Assembly: GCA_937893115.1 (NCBI GenBank)
Contig: CALBGK010000040.1
Span: forward strand, 1 to 7,534
DNA: 7,534 nucleotides
Origin: an uncultured Erysipelotrichaceae bacterium
Lineage (GTDB): Bacteria; Bacillota_I; Bacilli_A; Erysipelotrichales; Erysipelotrichaceae
Reading direction: 5' to 3'
The stretch's first letter is position 1, and every line of letters begins with the position of its first letter. Positions 1 to 6,669 of this stretch are shown here, one piece after another. Both the position numbers and the translations under genes were made by a program. The notes beneath the pieces are model-generated. The model did not search any database and was not told where the DNA came from. It was given only the letters and a program-made list of their open reading frames with translations.

Positions 1-255
1 ATAGCCAACTAAGACGATATCCCTATTTTCACTCTTAGCTTTCACTATGCACTCTTCGGCCCTAGATACCCAATTGTACCAATAGACATCATCAGGTTTT
101 GTCTGATCAAAAAGTACTGGGGTGACAATATCATAATCTTTAAAATAGGCGATGAAGTTTAAATATTCATCACTTCTTCTTTTGCCAAAACCATGTATCG
201 CAATGATTAGTGGTTTTCTTTTTTTCTTATCGAATAATCTTTTAATATCAAACAT
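1..255 (-). CDS. Alpha/beta hydrolase, N-terminal part (cut by window edge)
   Basis: The first 85 codons are present; the rest lies beyond base 1. After a short basic start (residues 1-14, many Lys/Arg) comes a hydrophobic strand PLIIAIHGFG (15-24), whose HGFG is the oxyanion-hole motif of alpha/beta hydrolases. The visible part ends in IVLVGY (80-85), the strand leading into the nucleophile elbow; the expected G-x-S-x-G serine would be the next residue, outside the window. No signal peptide is seen, so it is probably a cytoplasmic esterase/lipase-like or serine-peptidase-like hydrolase; the substrate cannot be told. The ATG at 253-255 has an AGGTGA ribosome binding site (262-267) that includes the stop codon of the preceding gene, leaving only 6 bases between them. 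It is thus probably the next gene of the same operon. Confidence 0.72.
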   Translation of the reverse strand, partial: MFDIKRLFDKKKRKPLIIAIHGFGKRRSDEYLNFIAYFKDYDIVTPVLFDQTKPDDVYWYNWVSRAEECIVKAKSENRDIVLVGY

Positions 256-261
256 GAACTA

Positions 262-1422
262 TCACCTACTTTCATACATCGAAATAGCTGAATTTAAAAC
301 TTCCATAAATTGGCTATCTTGTAGGGCACCACTGACATAGCCAATATAGGAACCATCTGGTCCAATAACTACCATGGTTGGAAAAGAACTAATGCCTAAA
401 TTTTTAAACAAGTAGCCACTTTCATCGATCAAGACATCAGTTTGCATATTCTGTTCTGAATAAAAATCGATAATCTCTTGCCTATCTCCACCATTGACTT
501 CTGGCGACATGACATAGTAAGCATTGATGCCATTGGCATTTACAAATTCATCAAAGCGCGGCATCTCTTCCTTACAATACTTACACCAAGTAGCTACAAA
601 GTTGAGGATGACATATTCTCCATCATGTTCACTTAGACTATGGATATTACCATCTTGGTCTTCAAGACTTATATCATTTAAGTAGAGATATTCATTTTCA
701 CTAACTGTCTCAGTATTATTTAAAGCTGTAACGATGGCCTTAGAATTATCATATATCATATATATGCCAAAACATAACATGATGACTCCAGCTATCTTTA
801 AGACATATTTAAAGATGTGCTTATTATTCTTGAGGAAGTTTAAACCCCATTTAGTAAACAGGCCAAGGAACAAAAAAGGGATGATAAGACCTAGGGCATA
901 TAAGAAGATATAGAGATTACCCATGATGACATCTTGACTCATGGCCAATAGTAAGACATTGGTCAAGATAGGACCTACGCAAGGCGTCCAAGCAAAAGAA
1001 AAGACAAAACCCATAAAAAAGGCCTTGATAAAAGAAAACTTTTCTATGTTTAGATTGATGGGTAAATGTAAAGATTTAAAGTTTATTTCATATAGTCCTA
1101 TCTGGCTCAAAGAGAAGATGATGACAATGGTTCCTCCGATAATGCCAATAATATTTTGATAGTCAGCGATATAATCTTTTAGCCAAGATATTGATAAACC
1201 CAAGATAAAAAAGGTACAAGAGATACCAAGGACAAACATAATTGTCGATAACATGACTTTTGAGGTGTCATATTGCACTTCTCCCTTTTCATCGATCCTT
1301 TTTGCCCCATTTGAAAGATAGGCCATATATAAAGGAACTAGTGGTAAGATACATGGCGAAAAGAAGGAAAGCAATCCTTCAATAAAAACTCCTAAACTTG
1401 TAATATTAGTAGCTTCAACCAT
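262..1422 (-). CDS. CcdA-type membrane thiol transporter fused to an extracytoplasmic thioredoxin-like domain (DipZ-like)
   Basis: 386 residues in two parts. Residues 1-225 form a CcdA/DsbD-type domain with about six membrane segments (roughly 8-36, 57-80, 88-110, 133-160, 168-190, 205-224). It carries the two conserved cysteine motifs, FSPC (Cys24) and WTPC (Cys148), which in this family pass electrons from cytoplasmic thioredoxin across the membrane. Residues 245-386 form a TlpA/ResA-type thioredoxin fold with the active site WCKYC (Cys280, Cys283) and a probable cis-proline at SFPT (Pro348). Known CcdA topology would put this domain outside the cell, where it could reduce disulfides in exported proteins. 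The order (CcdA then thioredoxin, no N-terminal DsbD-alpha domain) resembles mycobacterial DipZ without its last domain. The start codon overlaps the uppP stop by one base (TAATG) and has no clear ribosome binding site, suggesting reinitiation from upstream translation. The electron acceptor is unknown. Confidence 0.88.
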   Translation of the reverse strand: MVEATNITSLGVFIEGLLSFFSPCILPLVPLYMAYLSNGAKRIDEKGEVQYDTSKVMLSTIMFVLGISCTFFILGLSISWLKDYIADYQNIIGIIGGTIVIIFSLSQIGLYEINFKSLHLPINLNIEKFSFIKAFFMGFVFSFAWTPCVGPILTNVLLLAMSQDVIMGNLYIFLYALGLIIPFLFLGLFTKWGLNFLKNNKHIFKYVLKIAGVIMLCFGIYMIYDNSKAIVTALNNTETVSENEYLYLNDISLEDQDGNIHSLSEHDGEYVILNFVATWCKYCKEEMPRFDEFVNANGINAYYVMSPEVNGGDRQEIIDFYSEQNMQTDVLIDESGYLFKNLGISSFPTMVVIGPDGSYIGYVSGALQDSQFMEVLNSAISMYESR

Positions 1423-2250
1423 TAAAATAAACCGAAATAAATAAGTACGACTACACCTAAGATGATGCGATAATAGCCAAATACTTTAAAATTATGTTTC
1501 TTGATATAAGACATCAAGAAAGAGATGACAAAGATAGAGACAGCGAAGGCTGTAATCATGCCTATCGCGAGTATCAGCAATTCTAGATTAGTAAATTCAA
1601 AACCAAAGCGCACCAGTTTTAATAAGCTAGCTCCAAACATGACAGGAATAGCCTCAAAGAAAGTAAATTCTGCAGCTACTGTTCTCGAAACTCCCAATAA
1701 TAAAGCTCCCACAATGGTAGCACCGCTTCTAGAAGTGCCTGGGAATATGGCAGCGATAAGTTGAAAAATACCGATTAAGAAGGCTGTATTATAACTAATC
1801 TCCGCAAGCGAATTGATTTTAGCTGGCTTATTCTTATGCTTATTTTCAATGACAATAAAGGCTATACCAAAGACGATGAGAGCGATGGCAACACAAACAT
1901 AATTATAAAATAAAGCTTCAAAGACTTCATCGAAGAGAATACCGATGACTGCTGCTGGTAGACAAGAAACTAAAATCTTGAGCCAGAGGTCAAAGATATC
2001 CTTTTTGACATATTTTAAGACCCCTTTACCTAATGGCTTATCGCTTTTGCCAAAAGGAAAGATACTGCGCCAAAAGATGATGATTACAGCCATAATAGCC
2101 CCAAGCTGAATGACCACTTCATACATCGAATAAAATTCTTCACTGACATTAAATGGTACATAGAATCATATGTCCTGTCGAAGAGATAGGCAACCACTCC
2201 GTTATACCTTCAACGACACCAAATAAAATAGAAATTAATATATCAATCAT
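1422..2250 (-). pseudogene. uppP: Undecaprenyl-diphosphatase UppP/BacA, frame disrupted near the N-terminus
   Basis: UppP is a membrane enzyme that dephosphorylates undecaprenyl diphosphate to recycle the lipid carrier of cell-wall synthesis. Frame 1 starts at ATG 2248-2250 after AGGTAA (2254-2259). It encodes the conserved segment [14 protein letters not shown] (residues 14-27), then reads MILCTI and stops at TAA 2149-2151. The remainder is in another frame: [11 protein letters not shown] from 2159, then an unbroken 234 codons from ATG 2126 to the stop at 1422-1424. These include VVIQLGA, the second catalytic motif PGTSRSG (residues 129-135 from that ATG), AAEFTFFEAIPVM and the terminal GYYRIILG. 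Together the pieces make about 275 residues, near the usual 265-280. Compared with remembered relatives, about four residues (of the type xDEF) are missing at the junction, fitting a deletion of about 11 bases. A protein begun at 2126 would lack the Glu and His residues of the first catalytic motif and probably be inactive. A sequencing or assembly error is the main alternative. Confidence 0.85.
2149..2165 (-). other. Frame junction in uppP
   Basis: The two uppP frames can only be joined here. The upstream frame reaches TAA at 2149-2151, and the downstream frame is closed by TGA at 2166-2168. Joining them needs a +1 shift (or loss of 3n-1 bases). No homopolymer longer than three bases lies in this stretch, so a simple homopolymer length error is not the obvious cause. 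Confidence 0.8.
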
Positions 2251-2257
2251 AAATTAC

Positions 2258-3181
2258 CTAATTAAAACTTACCAGTTCCCCTTTTGGTCTAGTACCCTCT
2301 CTTTGTTCATCGACATATAGTAAGCAAGTCTTATAACCTTCTTCATCATCGATGCAATGTATTATTCCTGAAAGGCGATAGTATTTCCCCTTTTCAATCT
2401 TTGATTTATCGACACCAACACAGGTCAAACCGATATCGGCAATATCTTCTGCACAACATACCATGGCTTTCCTACCCATGATTAAGGCAGTATCATATTC
2501 TTCTATATCCTCTAGAAACATCACATTTAAAGATATGTGTTTATTGTCATACTTGAGGGCATTATCTAAAGCGTCCATATACCATAAGCCATAGTCGGCA
2601 TCTTCAATATATAAATTATCACCCGCAAATAAATCTTCTCCCACATCTTTAGAGACATTGCCATTTCTATCTTCAAAAATTATTTCTAGGTGAGGATTGA
2701 TAGCTTTGAGATTGTTGCGAACAAACTTGCGGTCTATATCATCGCTGCGATTGAAGATAGCCACTTCTGCATTCACCACATGATTGTAGACAAATTGACG
2801 CAAGTTATTAACTTGAACATTAAACATACTGCCATCAAAGACAGTCAGGGTCTGAGCTAATTCCCAATTATCAATAAAGCCATTTTCGTATAAAGCCAAA
2901 TCATTTTGTAGACCATTAAATTCAATAAAAATCTGTTCAAAATCGAGTGTATCTTCTAACTCTTTCATCTTTTCGTGAGTGAAGGCGGCAAAGTCAAGGT
3001 AGACAACTTGTGAATTAGTAGCTTTTAAAAACTTTTCATCATATTCATTATCGCCTTGTTCCATTGCGATAATCAAAGTCTTTTCACCTTCATTAAAACG
3101 TGGATCAGTCAGTGTATCTTTAATGACATAAGTCTTGCCGGCATCTAAAAATCCGCTAAAGACATATACTGGCTTATTCAT
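2258..3181 (-). CDS. Divergent G3E (CobW-like) GTPase with C-terminal cysteine-pair domain
   Basis: 307 residues. The N-terminal half is a P-loop GTPase of the G3E/COG0523 group: Walker A GFLDAGKT (residues 10-17), a degenerate Walker B IEFNG (86-90, where family members usually have IEPSG), and NRSD (144-147) at the guanine-recognition position. It lacks the CxCC metal motif found in its neighbour. The C-terminal part (about 215-307) contains GRKAMVCCAEDIADIGLTC (236-254) followed by a YYRLSGII strand. From memory this resembles the C-terminal domain of YcgQ/TIGR03943 (DUF1980) proteins and of the second CobW-like protein often paired with a CxCC GTPase in Clostridia. The Cys242-Cys243 pair is a candidate metal site. 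Its ATG overlaps the stop of the preceding GTPase gene as ATGA, so the two are translationally coupled and probably act together. A role in metal delivery or in regulating a permease is inference. Confidence 0.82.
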   Translation of the reverse strand: MNKPVYVFSGFLDAGKTYVIKDTLTDPRFNEGEKTLIIAMEQGDNEYDEKFLKATNSQVVYLDFAAFTHEKMKELEDTLDFEQIFIEFNGLQNDLALYENGFIDNWELAQTLTVFDGSMFNVQVNNLRQFVYNHVVNAEVAIFNRSDDIDRKFVRNNLKAINPHLEIIFEDRNGNVSKDVGEDLFAGDNLYIEDADYGLWYMDALDNALKYDNKHISLNVMFLEDIEEYDTALIMGRKAMVCCAEDIADIGLTCVGVDKSKIEKGKYYRLSGIIHCIDDEEGYKTCLLYVDEQREGTRPKGELVSFN

Positions 3182-4110
3182 TTAAATAGCTCCTTTATCT
3201 TCTCTTCATCTAATTTAGTGCCGATGACGACAATCAGTGCCTCATCTTGATGTTCGCCTTCAAAGATGTGATATTCATTCAAGATGTAATTGAAGTACCA
3301 AGTCGTATTTACACCTTTAACATAACCCTTGATACGCAAGATTGATTCATCTAAGTCTTTAAATACTTCTTCTAGTTCTTCCTTAGTATAGAGATGTTCG
3401 CTAGTAAAGGCGAAGCTATCAAATACTTCATCACCATCATGATGGTGGTGGTGATGGTGATGGTGATGCTCGTGCCCATGCTCATGGCAGCAACAATGTT
3501 CATCATGATGTTCGACACATTCAGGACAAGTGCAGACATTCTTAACAATCAGATCCAATAATTCTTCATTAGTATATTCTTCTATTGGTCGATCAGAAAT
3601 GACTGCCTCATCATTTAATTGATGCAATATCTCAAGTGCTTCTGCATATTTTTCATGACTTGCGACATCAAGATGTGAAAGGATGATGGCATTGCTGGCG
3701 ATGACCTGGTCATCAAAGAATTCTTTATAATTCAAATGATATTTCTTACATGTATCGACATTGACGATGCAGACATGGGCCAATAAGCGATAGTTATCAT
3801 TGTCAAATAGCGTCGACATGACATCGCTCAATTTACCAACTCCTGAAGGTTCAATGATTAAAGTGTTGATATCATAGTCTTCTATCTCTTTTAAGGCTTC
3901 TTTAAAATCACCCTGCAAGCTACAACATATGCAACCATTATTAACTTCCTTAATAGCTAGTGACTTATCAAAGAAGCTGGCGTCGACACCCACTTCCCCG
4001 AATTCATTTTCTAATAACATAACTTTGCCTAAGTTCATCTTCAATAGATGACTGATAAATGTAGTCTTACCAGCACCTAAGAAACCAGAAATAATATAAG
4101 TATTAATCAT
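3178..4110 (-). CDS. G3E family GTPase (CobW/YjiA/COG0523), putative metallochaperone with His/Cys-rich loop
   Basis: 310 residues from ATG 4108-4110. Motifs in order: Walker A GFLGAGKT (9-16); the NEFGEVGVD switch region (35-43); GCICC (59-63), the CxCC metal-binding motif that defines the family; Walker B IEPSGVGK (86-93); and SHLD (145-148) in place of the usual NKxD. A His/Cys-rich loop (193-224) comes before a CobW C-terminal domain (about 230-310, with the ILRIKGYVKG strand). Family members use GTP hydrolysis to deliver or insert metals (Zn, Co, Ni or Fe); here zinc is the best guess because of the poly-His loop, but no Zur-type operator was seen. The start was chosen because GGGAGG lies 7 bases upstream and gives an ATGA overlap with the preceding gene. 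An in-frame TTG at 4123-4125 sits inside that ribosome binding site and is unlikely to be used. No cobalamin genes are nearby, so the name CobW should not be taken as a function. Confidence 0.9.
   Translation of the reverse strand: MINTYIISGFLGAGKTTFISHLLKMNLGKVMLLENEFGEVGVDASFFDKSLAIKEVNNGCICCSLQGDFKEALKEIEDYDINTLIIEPSGVGKLSDVMSTLFDNDNYRLLAHVCIVNVDTCKKYHLNYKEFFDDQVIASNAIILSHLDVASHEKYAEALEILHQLNDEAVISDRPIEEYTNEELLDLIVKNVCTCPECVEHHDEHCCCHEHGHEHHHHHHHHHHDGDEVFDSFAFTSEHLYTKEELEEVFKDLDESILRIKGYVKGVNTTWYFNYILNEYHIFEGEHQDEALIVVIGTKLDEEKIKELFK
3439..3534 (-). other. His/Cys-rich metal-binding loop within the G3E GTPase
   Basis: This part encodes residues 193-224, which include 16 histidines and 6 cysteines. 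It runs from CTCPEC through a CCC triplet to ten histidines in a row (3439-3468). The His codons alternate CAT and CAC irregularly, so the tract is an imperfect trinucleotide repeat. Such loops between the GTPase and C-terminal domains are typical of many COG0523 proteins and are thought to bind or buffer metal ions. Confidence 0.85.
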
Positions 4111-4571
4111 CTTTTTTCCTCCCAATTCACACGAGCCTGTTTCATATATAAATCAAAGTAAGCCTTCATAAAATTAGCTTGGTCTAAGTTTCCAAACAAG
4201 AGATGTGCTCTTTTTTTATAGACAAAAGTCAATACAATCTGTTTATCTTCTTTTCTTAATTCCATATCACTAATCTTATTAAAGGGATAAACTCTACCCA
4301 TGACTATGACACTATCACCGCTAAAGCCACTAGGTATGATATGGTATACCCCACTAGCAATTAAGAAAGAAGCTAAACTGATGACGCCTAACATATCTCT
4401 TTGACGCAAGTAGATGATGATGCCAAGAGCGATAAAGAAGACAAAGATGACCACTATTGAGCCACTCCTGCATTCATACTCAACCTTCTTAGCACCGATC
4501 AGACATCTAATCAAATATGTCCATAAGAATAGATTGACTAAGATAGTAAATAAAATATCAAACATGCTCAT
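4107..4571 (-). CDS. Small membrane protein with C-terminal PH-like/DUF5673-like soluble domain, function unknown
   Basis: 154 residues that I do not recognise as a named protein. Three hydrophobic segments are visible (about 4-25, 38-54 and 60-80), followed by a soluble tail (83-154) with alternating beta strands: SVIVMGRVYPF, ISDMELRKED, QIVLTFVYKK. This pattern recalls bacterial PH-like or DUF5673-type domains of small membrane proteins, but that is a resemblance only. Two starts are possible. The ATG at 4569-4571 is only 3 bases from the AAGG box, whereas the ATG at 4563-4565 (MFDILF, 152 residues) is 9 bases away and may be the real one. Either overlaps the preceding gene (14 or 8 bases), and the stop overlaps the GTPase start as ATGA. 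It is therefore coupled to both neighbours and might be a membrane partner of the GTPases. Confidence 0.72.
   Translation of the reverse strand: MSMFDILFTILVNLFLWTYLIRCLIGAKKVEYECRSGSIVVIFVFFIALGIIIYLRQRDMLGVISLASFLIASGVYHIIPSGFSGDSVIVMGRVYPFNKISDMELRKEDKQIVLTFVYKKRAHLLFGNLDQANFMKAYFDLYMKQARVNWEEKR
4118..4123 (-). promoter_or_regulatory. Ribosome binding site fixing the G3E GTPase start
   Basis: Minus-strand GGGAGG, 7 bases before ATG 4108-4110. It overlaps the alternative in-frame TTG codon (4123-4125), which argues against the longer form with five extra residues. Confidence 0.78.
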
Positions 4572-4854
4572 CAGCCTTTTTCATTATTAAATATTTAGAG
4601 AGATAATTAACAATAGCTGTAAGTAGGGCCAAGACCAAGACAATCAATAATAATAAATCAAAAAAGGAATCGACATACAAATACTCGCTCAGGGTATAAC
4701 TAAAGATGACAGCTACGCCAATCAAAACCGAATGAACTCTAGTTATCATTCGACATTCTTTTTCAATTATTGGTGTCACTTCAATAGTCTTTCCCTTGTG
4801 TTCTATGCCCTTTTTCGAACCCCACGAAACACGATAAACCTCATCGATAAACAT
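4558..4854 (-). CDS. Small two-span membrane protein, function unknown
   Basis: 98 residues, not recognised. A polar N-terminal stretch (1-36: charged, with a short strand-like KTIEVTPII) is followed by two hydrophobic segments (about 39-55 and 62-85) and a charged tail KKADEHV. No catalytic or metal-binding motif is visible. The start is well supported by AAGGAGG at 4861-4867, 6 bases upstream. The gene overlaps the end of the DUF296 gene by 14 bases and the start of the next membrane-protein gene by 8-14 bases. Two adjacent overlapping small membrane proteins could form a complex, but this is inferred from position only. Confidence 0.7.
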   Translation of the reverse strand: MFIDEVYRVSWGSKKGIEHKGKTIEVTPIIEKECRMITRVHSVLIGVAVIFSYTLSEYLYVDSFFDLLLLIVLVLALLTAIVNYLSKYLIMKKADEHV

Positions 4855-5251
4855 CCTTTCCCTCCTTAAATATTATCTCATCATAGCCTGTTCCTTCATC
4901 ATATTCACGTCTAGAGCGAAAATTCTCTAACTCGCCCAAGACCAACTCAACTGTCGTATTGACAAGGCAACCTTCTAGCAAATGGCCGCCATATGTCTTA
5001 GCTCTCGCATCACTTGCGGCAATATGAATATGAGCTTGTCCATTTGATATCGTACCATTTAAAGATACTATCTCAAAATCATCTTCGATTTCTAATTTTG
5101 ATACTGCCTTGGCCAAACGGATATGCAGTTTAGAAAGACAACCGACGCCAGACAAGATGACAGCTGTATTTATATGCTCAAAAAGGCAATAGTTTTCAAT
5201 TGCCTTTTTTAAGTCTTCATTTCTTTTTAATCTAATGGCATGTTCAATCAT
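4841..5251 (-). CDS. PPC/DUF296 domain protein
   Basis: 136 residues, nearly all one PPC (plant and prokaryote conserved, DUF296) domain. Recognisable elements are VILSGVGCLSKLHIR (31-45), FEIVSLNGTIS (59-69), the histidine motif AHIHIAASD (73-81; His74, His76) and GGHLLEGCLVNTTVELVLG (88-106; His90). The clustered histidines are conserved in prokaryotic members and could bind a metal. In plants the domain occurs in AT-hook DNA-binding proteins; here no AT-hook is present, and prokaryotic single-domain members, which form trimers, have no settled function. The gene starts one base after the dipeptidase stop with only a weak GAG ribosome binding site, so it is probably translated by coupling. 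Its end overlaps the next gene by 14 bases. Confidence 0.85.
   Translation of the reverse strand: MIEHAIRLKRNEDLKKAIENYCLFEHINTAVILSGVGCLSKLHIRLAKAVSKLEIEDDFEIVSLNGTISNGQAHIHIAASDARAKTYGGHLLEGCLVNTTVELVLGELENFRSRREYDEGTGYDEIIFKEGKDVYR
4861..4867 (-). promoter_or_regulatory. Ribosome binding site of the 98-residue membrane protein
   Basis: Minus-strand AAGGAGG, 6 bases before the ATG at 4852-4854 and inside the end of the DUF296 gene. It is a near-perfect match to the anti-Shine-Dalgarno and supports this short gene being real. Confidence 0.75.
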
Positions 5252-5252
5252 C

Positions 5253-6596
5253 TTAAATCTCGTTTAAATTCTTGATAGCTTCGATATAGATTAAGACCTG
5301 TTTTTGAAGATTAGCGATTTTTAAACGCTCGTTAGCGTCATGGATATGATTTTCTTCACCCAAAAATTCACAACCAAAGGCGATGCAATTGTTGATAGCC
5401 TTGGCATAAGTTCCGCCACCTATCGCCAACATCTTAGATTCCAAGTCACCAGTAACCGTCTGATAAGCTTTCATTAAAGCCTTAATCATCGGACTATCTG
5501 TTTTGAAGAATAACGGTTCATGTACAGATATAACTTCAAAAGTATTATTAGCTAGATTGAGATTTTCTAGATATTTTAATACCTCAGCACTCTTTCTGGT
5601 GACAGGGAAGCGTAAATCAACACTGGCAACGATAGTATTTTCTACCTTATGAATGACACCAATATTGATTGATGTATCGGTATATTCATCATTTAATTCA
5701 TCCAGCTTTAATAACTCACCATGATTAGTCAAAGCAAACTTATCATGGTAGTAAGAAACAAATTCATCTTGCATGCCCGACACATATAAGCCCTCTAATA
5801 GATAGCTTATCGCATTTTTACCTAGATCTGGTGTCGAAGCGTGTGCAGCTTGTCCAAAGACAGTGATGGAGATGGTCTTATCGCTCTTTAAAAGACTATA
5901 ATCAATACCATGTTCCTTAAAGAAAACATTTAATCTTCCTTCATCATATGAATCGACAGGAACTTCGCAAACTACCTTCTTATTGACGATATTAGTAGCT
6001 TCACCACCATCAATTCTGATTATCTTAGAACTGACATTCTTGATTTGGCCGCCTATCATACCCTTTTCCGCAAAGATGCCTGGGAATTCGCCATCAGGAG
6101 TAAAGCCATAGTTGATATCTCCTTCTTTTTCAACATAGTGTTTAATGCATTTGCTACCTGTCTCTTCATTACAGCCGACAATCAAACGTACTCTTTTCTT
6201 AAAAGGATAGTTGATATCTTTTAAATATTTCATCGCATACATACTAGCGATGACAGCTCCCTTATCGTCGCTGACACCACGACCATAGACATAGCCATCC
6301 TTTTCAATCATATTGAATGGGTCACTGTCCCAACCATCGCCAGCGGGCACGATATCTAAGTGGGCTAAAATGCCTATCACTTCATCACCCTGGCCAATTT
6401 CACCATATCCACAATAATAATCTAGATTCTTGGTATTAAAGCCATTTTCTTTCATCATCTTTAAAGCTTCATCCAGGATGTTGCGATTTATTTGACCAAA
6501 AGGTTTAACATCTTCGCTATATACCGAGTTATAGCTAACTAATGTCTTTAAATTTTCTAACATTTTATTTTTATTTTCTTCTACAAATTTGTGCAT
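5253..6596 (-). CDS. pepV: M20 family dipeptidase, PepV-like
   Basis: 447 residues, close to the usual 460-470 of PepV/Sapep dipeptidases. These cytoplasmic two-zinc enzymes release amino acids from dipeptides. Conserved motifs seen: HLDIVPAGDGW (79-89; His79 a zinc ligand, Asp81 supporting), GRGVSDDKG (105-113; Asp110 the likely bridging ligand), NEETGS (143-148; Glu144 likely general base, Glu145 zinc ligand), FTPDGEFP (165-172; Asp168 ligand) and HIHDANE near the C-terminus (His419 likely ligand). The central lid/dimer region includes FGQAAHASTPDLGKNA (248-262), also typical. All catalytic residues appear intact. The start ATG has a strong AGGAGG 6 bases upstream. It appears to be the first gene of the long downstream operon, with its own promoter. 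The exact substrate range (general dipeptides or beta-Ala-dipeptides) cannot be read from sequence. Confidence 0.93.
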   Translation of the reverse strand: MHKFVEENKNKMLENLKTLVSYNSVYSEDVKPFGQINRNILDEALKMMKENGFNTKNLDYYCGYGEIGQGDEVIGILAHLDIVPAGDGWDSDPFNMIEKDGYVYGRGVSDDKGAVIASMYAMKYLKDINYPFKKRVRLIVGCNEETGSKCIKHYVEKEGDINYGFTPDGEFPGIFAEKGMIGGQIKNVSSKIIRIDGGEATNIVNKKVVCEVPVDSYDEGRLNVFFKEHGIDYSLLKSDKTISITVFGQAAHASTPDLGKNAISYLLEGLYVSGMQDEFVSYYHDKFALTNHGELLKLDELNDEYTDTSINIGVIHKVENTIVASVDLRFPVTRKSAEVLKYLENLNLANNTFEVISVHEPLFFKTDSPMIKALMKAYQTVTGDLESKMLAIGGGTYAKAINNCIAFGCEFLGEENHIHDANERLKIANLQKQVLIYIEAIKNLNEI

Positions 6597-6602
6597 TAAT
6601 TA

Positions 6603-6608
6603 CCTCCT
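6603..6608 (-). promoter_or_regulatory. Ribosome binding site of pepV
   Basis: Minus-strand AGGAGG, 6 bases before the ATG at 6594-6596. It sets the dipeptidase start. Confidence 0.8.
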
Positions 6609-6623
6609 AAAAATCTTGTATCA

Positions 6624-6629
6624 ATTATA
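6624..6629 (-). promoter_or_regulatory. Probable -10 box of the pepV operon promoter
   Basis: A perfect TATAAT on the minus strand lies in the only intergenic gap of note (6597-6668). The predicted transcript start near 6617 would leave a leader of about 20 bases carrying the AGGAGG site. No good -35 box is seen 16-18 bases upstream, where the sequence is part of the terminator arm (TCTTCT-like), so the promoter is weakly supported beyond its -10 box. Confidence 0.5.
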
Positions 6630-6646
6630 ACTCAAAAATATAAGAA

Positions 6647-6669
6647 AGAAGAAGTACCATACTTCTTCT
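6647..6669 (-). terminator. Intrinsic terminator after exoA
   Basis: A perfect 10-bp inverted repeat (AGAAGAAGTA / TACTTCTTCT) with a 3-base loop is followed on the minus strand by the U-rich run TTCTTATATTTTT (6634-6646). The stem begins within the exoA stop codon and is AT-rich, so termination may be partial. No U-tract follows on the plus strand, so it acts for leftward transcripts only. Confidence 0.68.

Noticed and set aside
152..1764. Plus-strand open frames at 152-340, 941-1159 and 1525-1764
   Set aside because: They lie antisense to well-supported minus-strand genes with recognisable domains, show no family motifs, and are the usual shadows of AT-rich coding sequence.
2149..2165. Programmed +1 frameshift in uppP (AUU UAA resembling the prfB style of shift at a stop)
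   Set aside because: There is no CUU-UGA-type slip site or upstream Shine-Dalgarno-like stimulator, and a shift would still leave the protein short of residues found in relatives. A deletion or assembly error explains both facts.
3439..3468. Trinucleotide repeat as a possible repeat element or CRISPR-like array
   Set aside because: It is the in-frame His codon tract of the GTPase, with irregular CAT/CAC use and no spacers; no other direct repeats were noticed.
4111..4125. Longer G3E GTPase beginning at TTG 4123-4125
   Set aside because: The TTG sits within the GGGAGG ribosome binding site of ATG 4108-4110. The shorter form starts directly before the conserved strand leading to Walker A and gives the common ATGA overlap.
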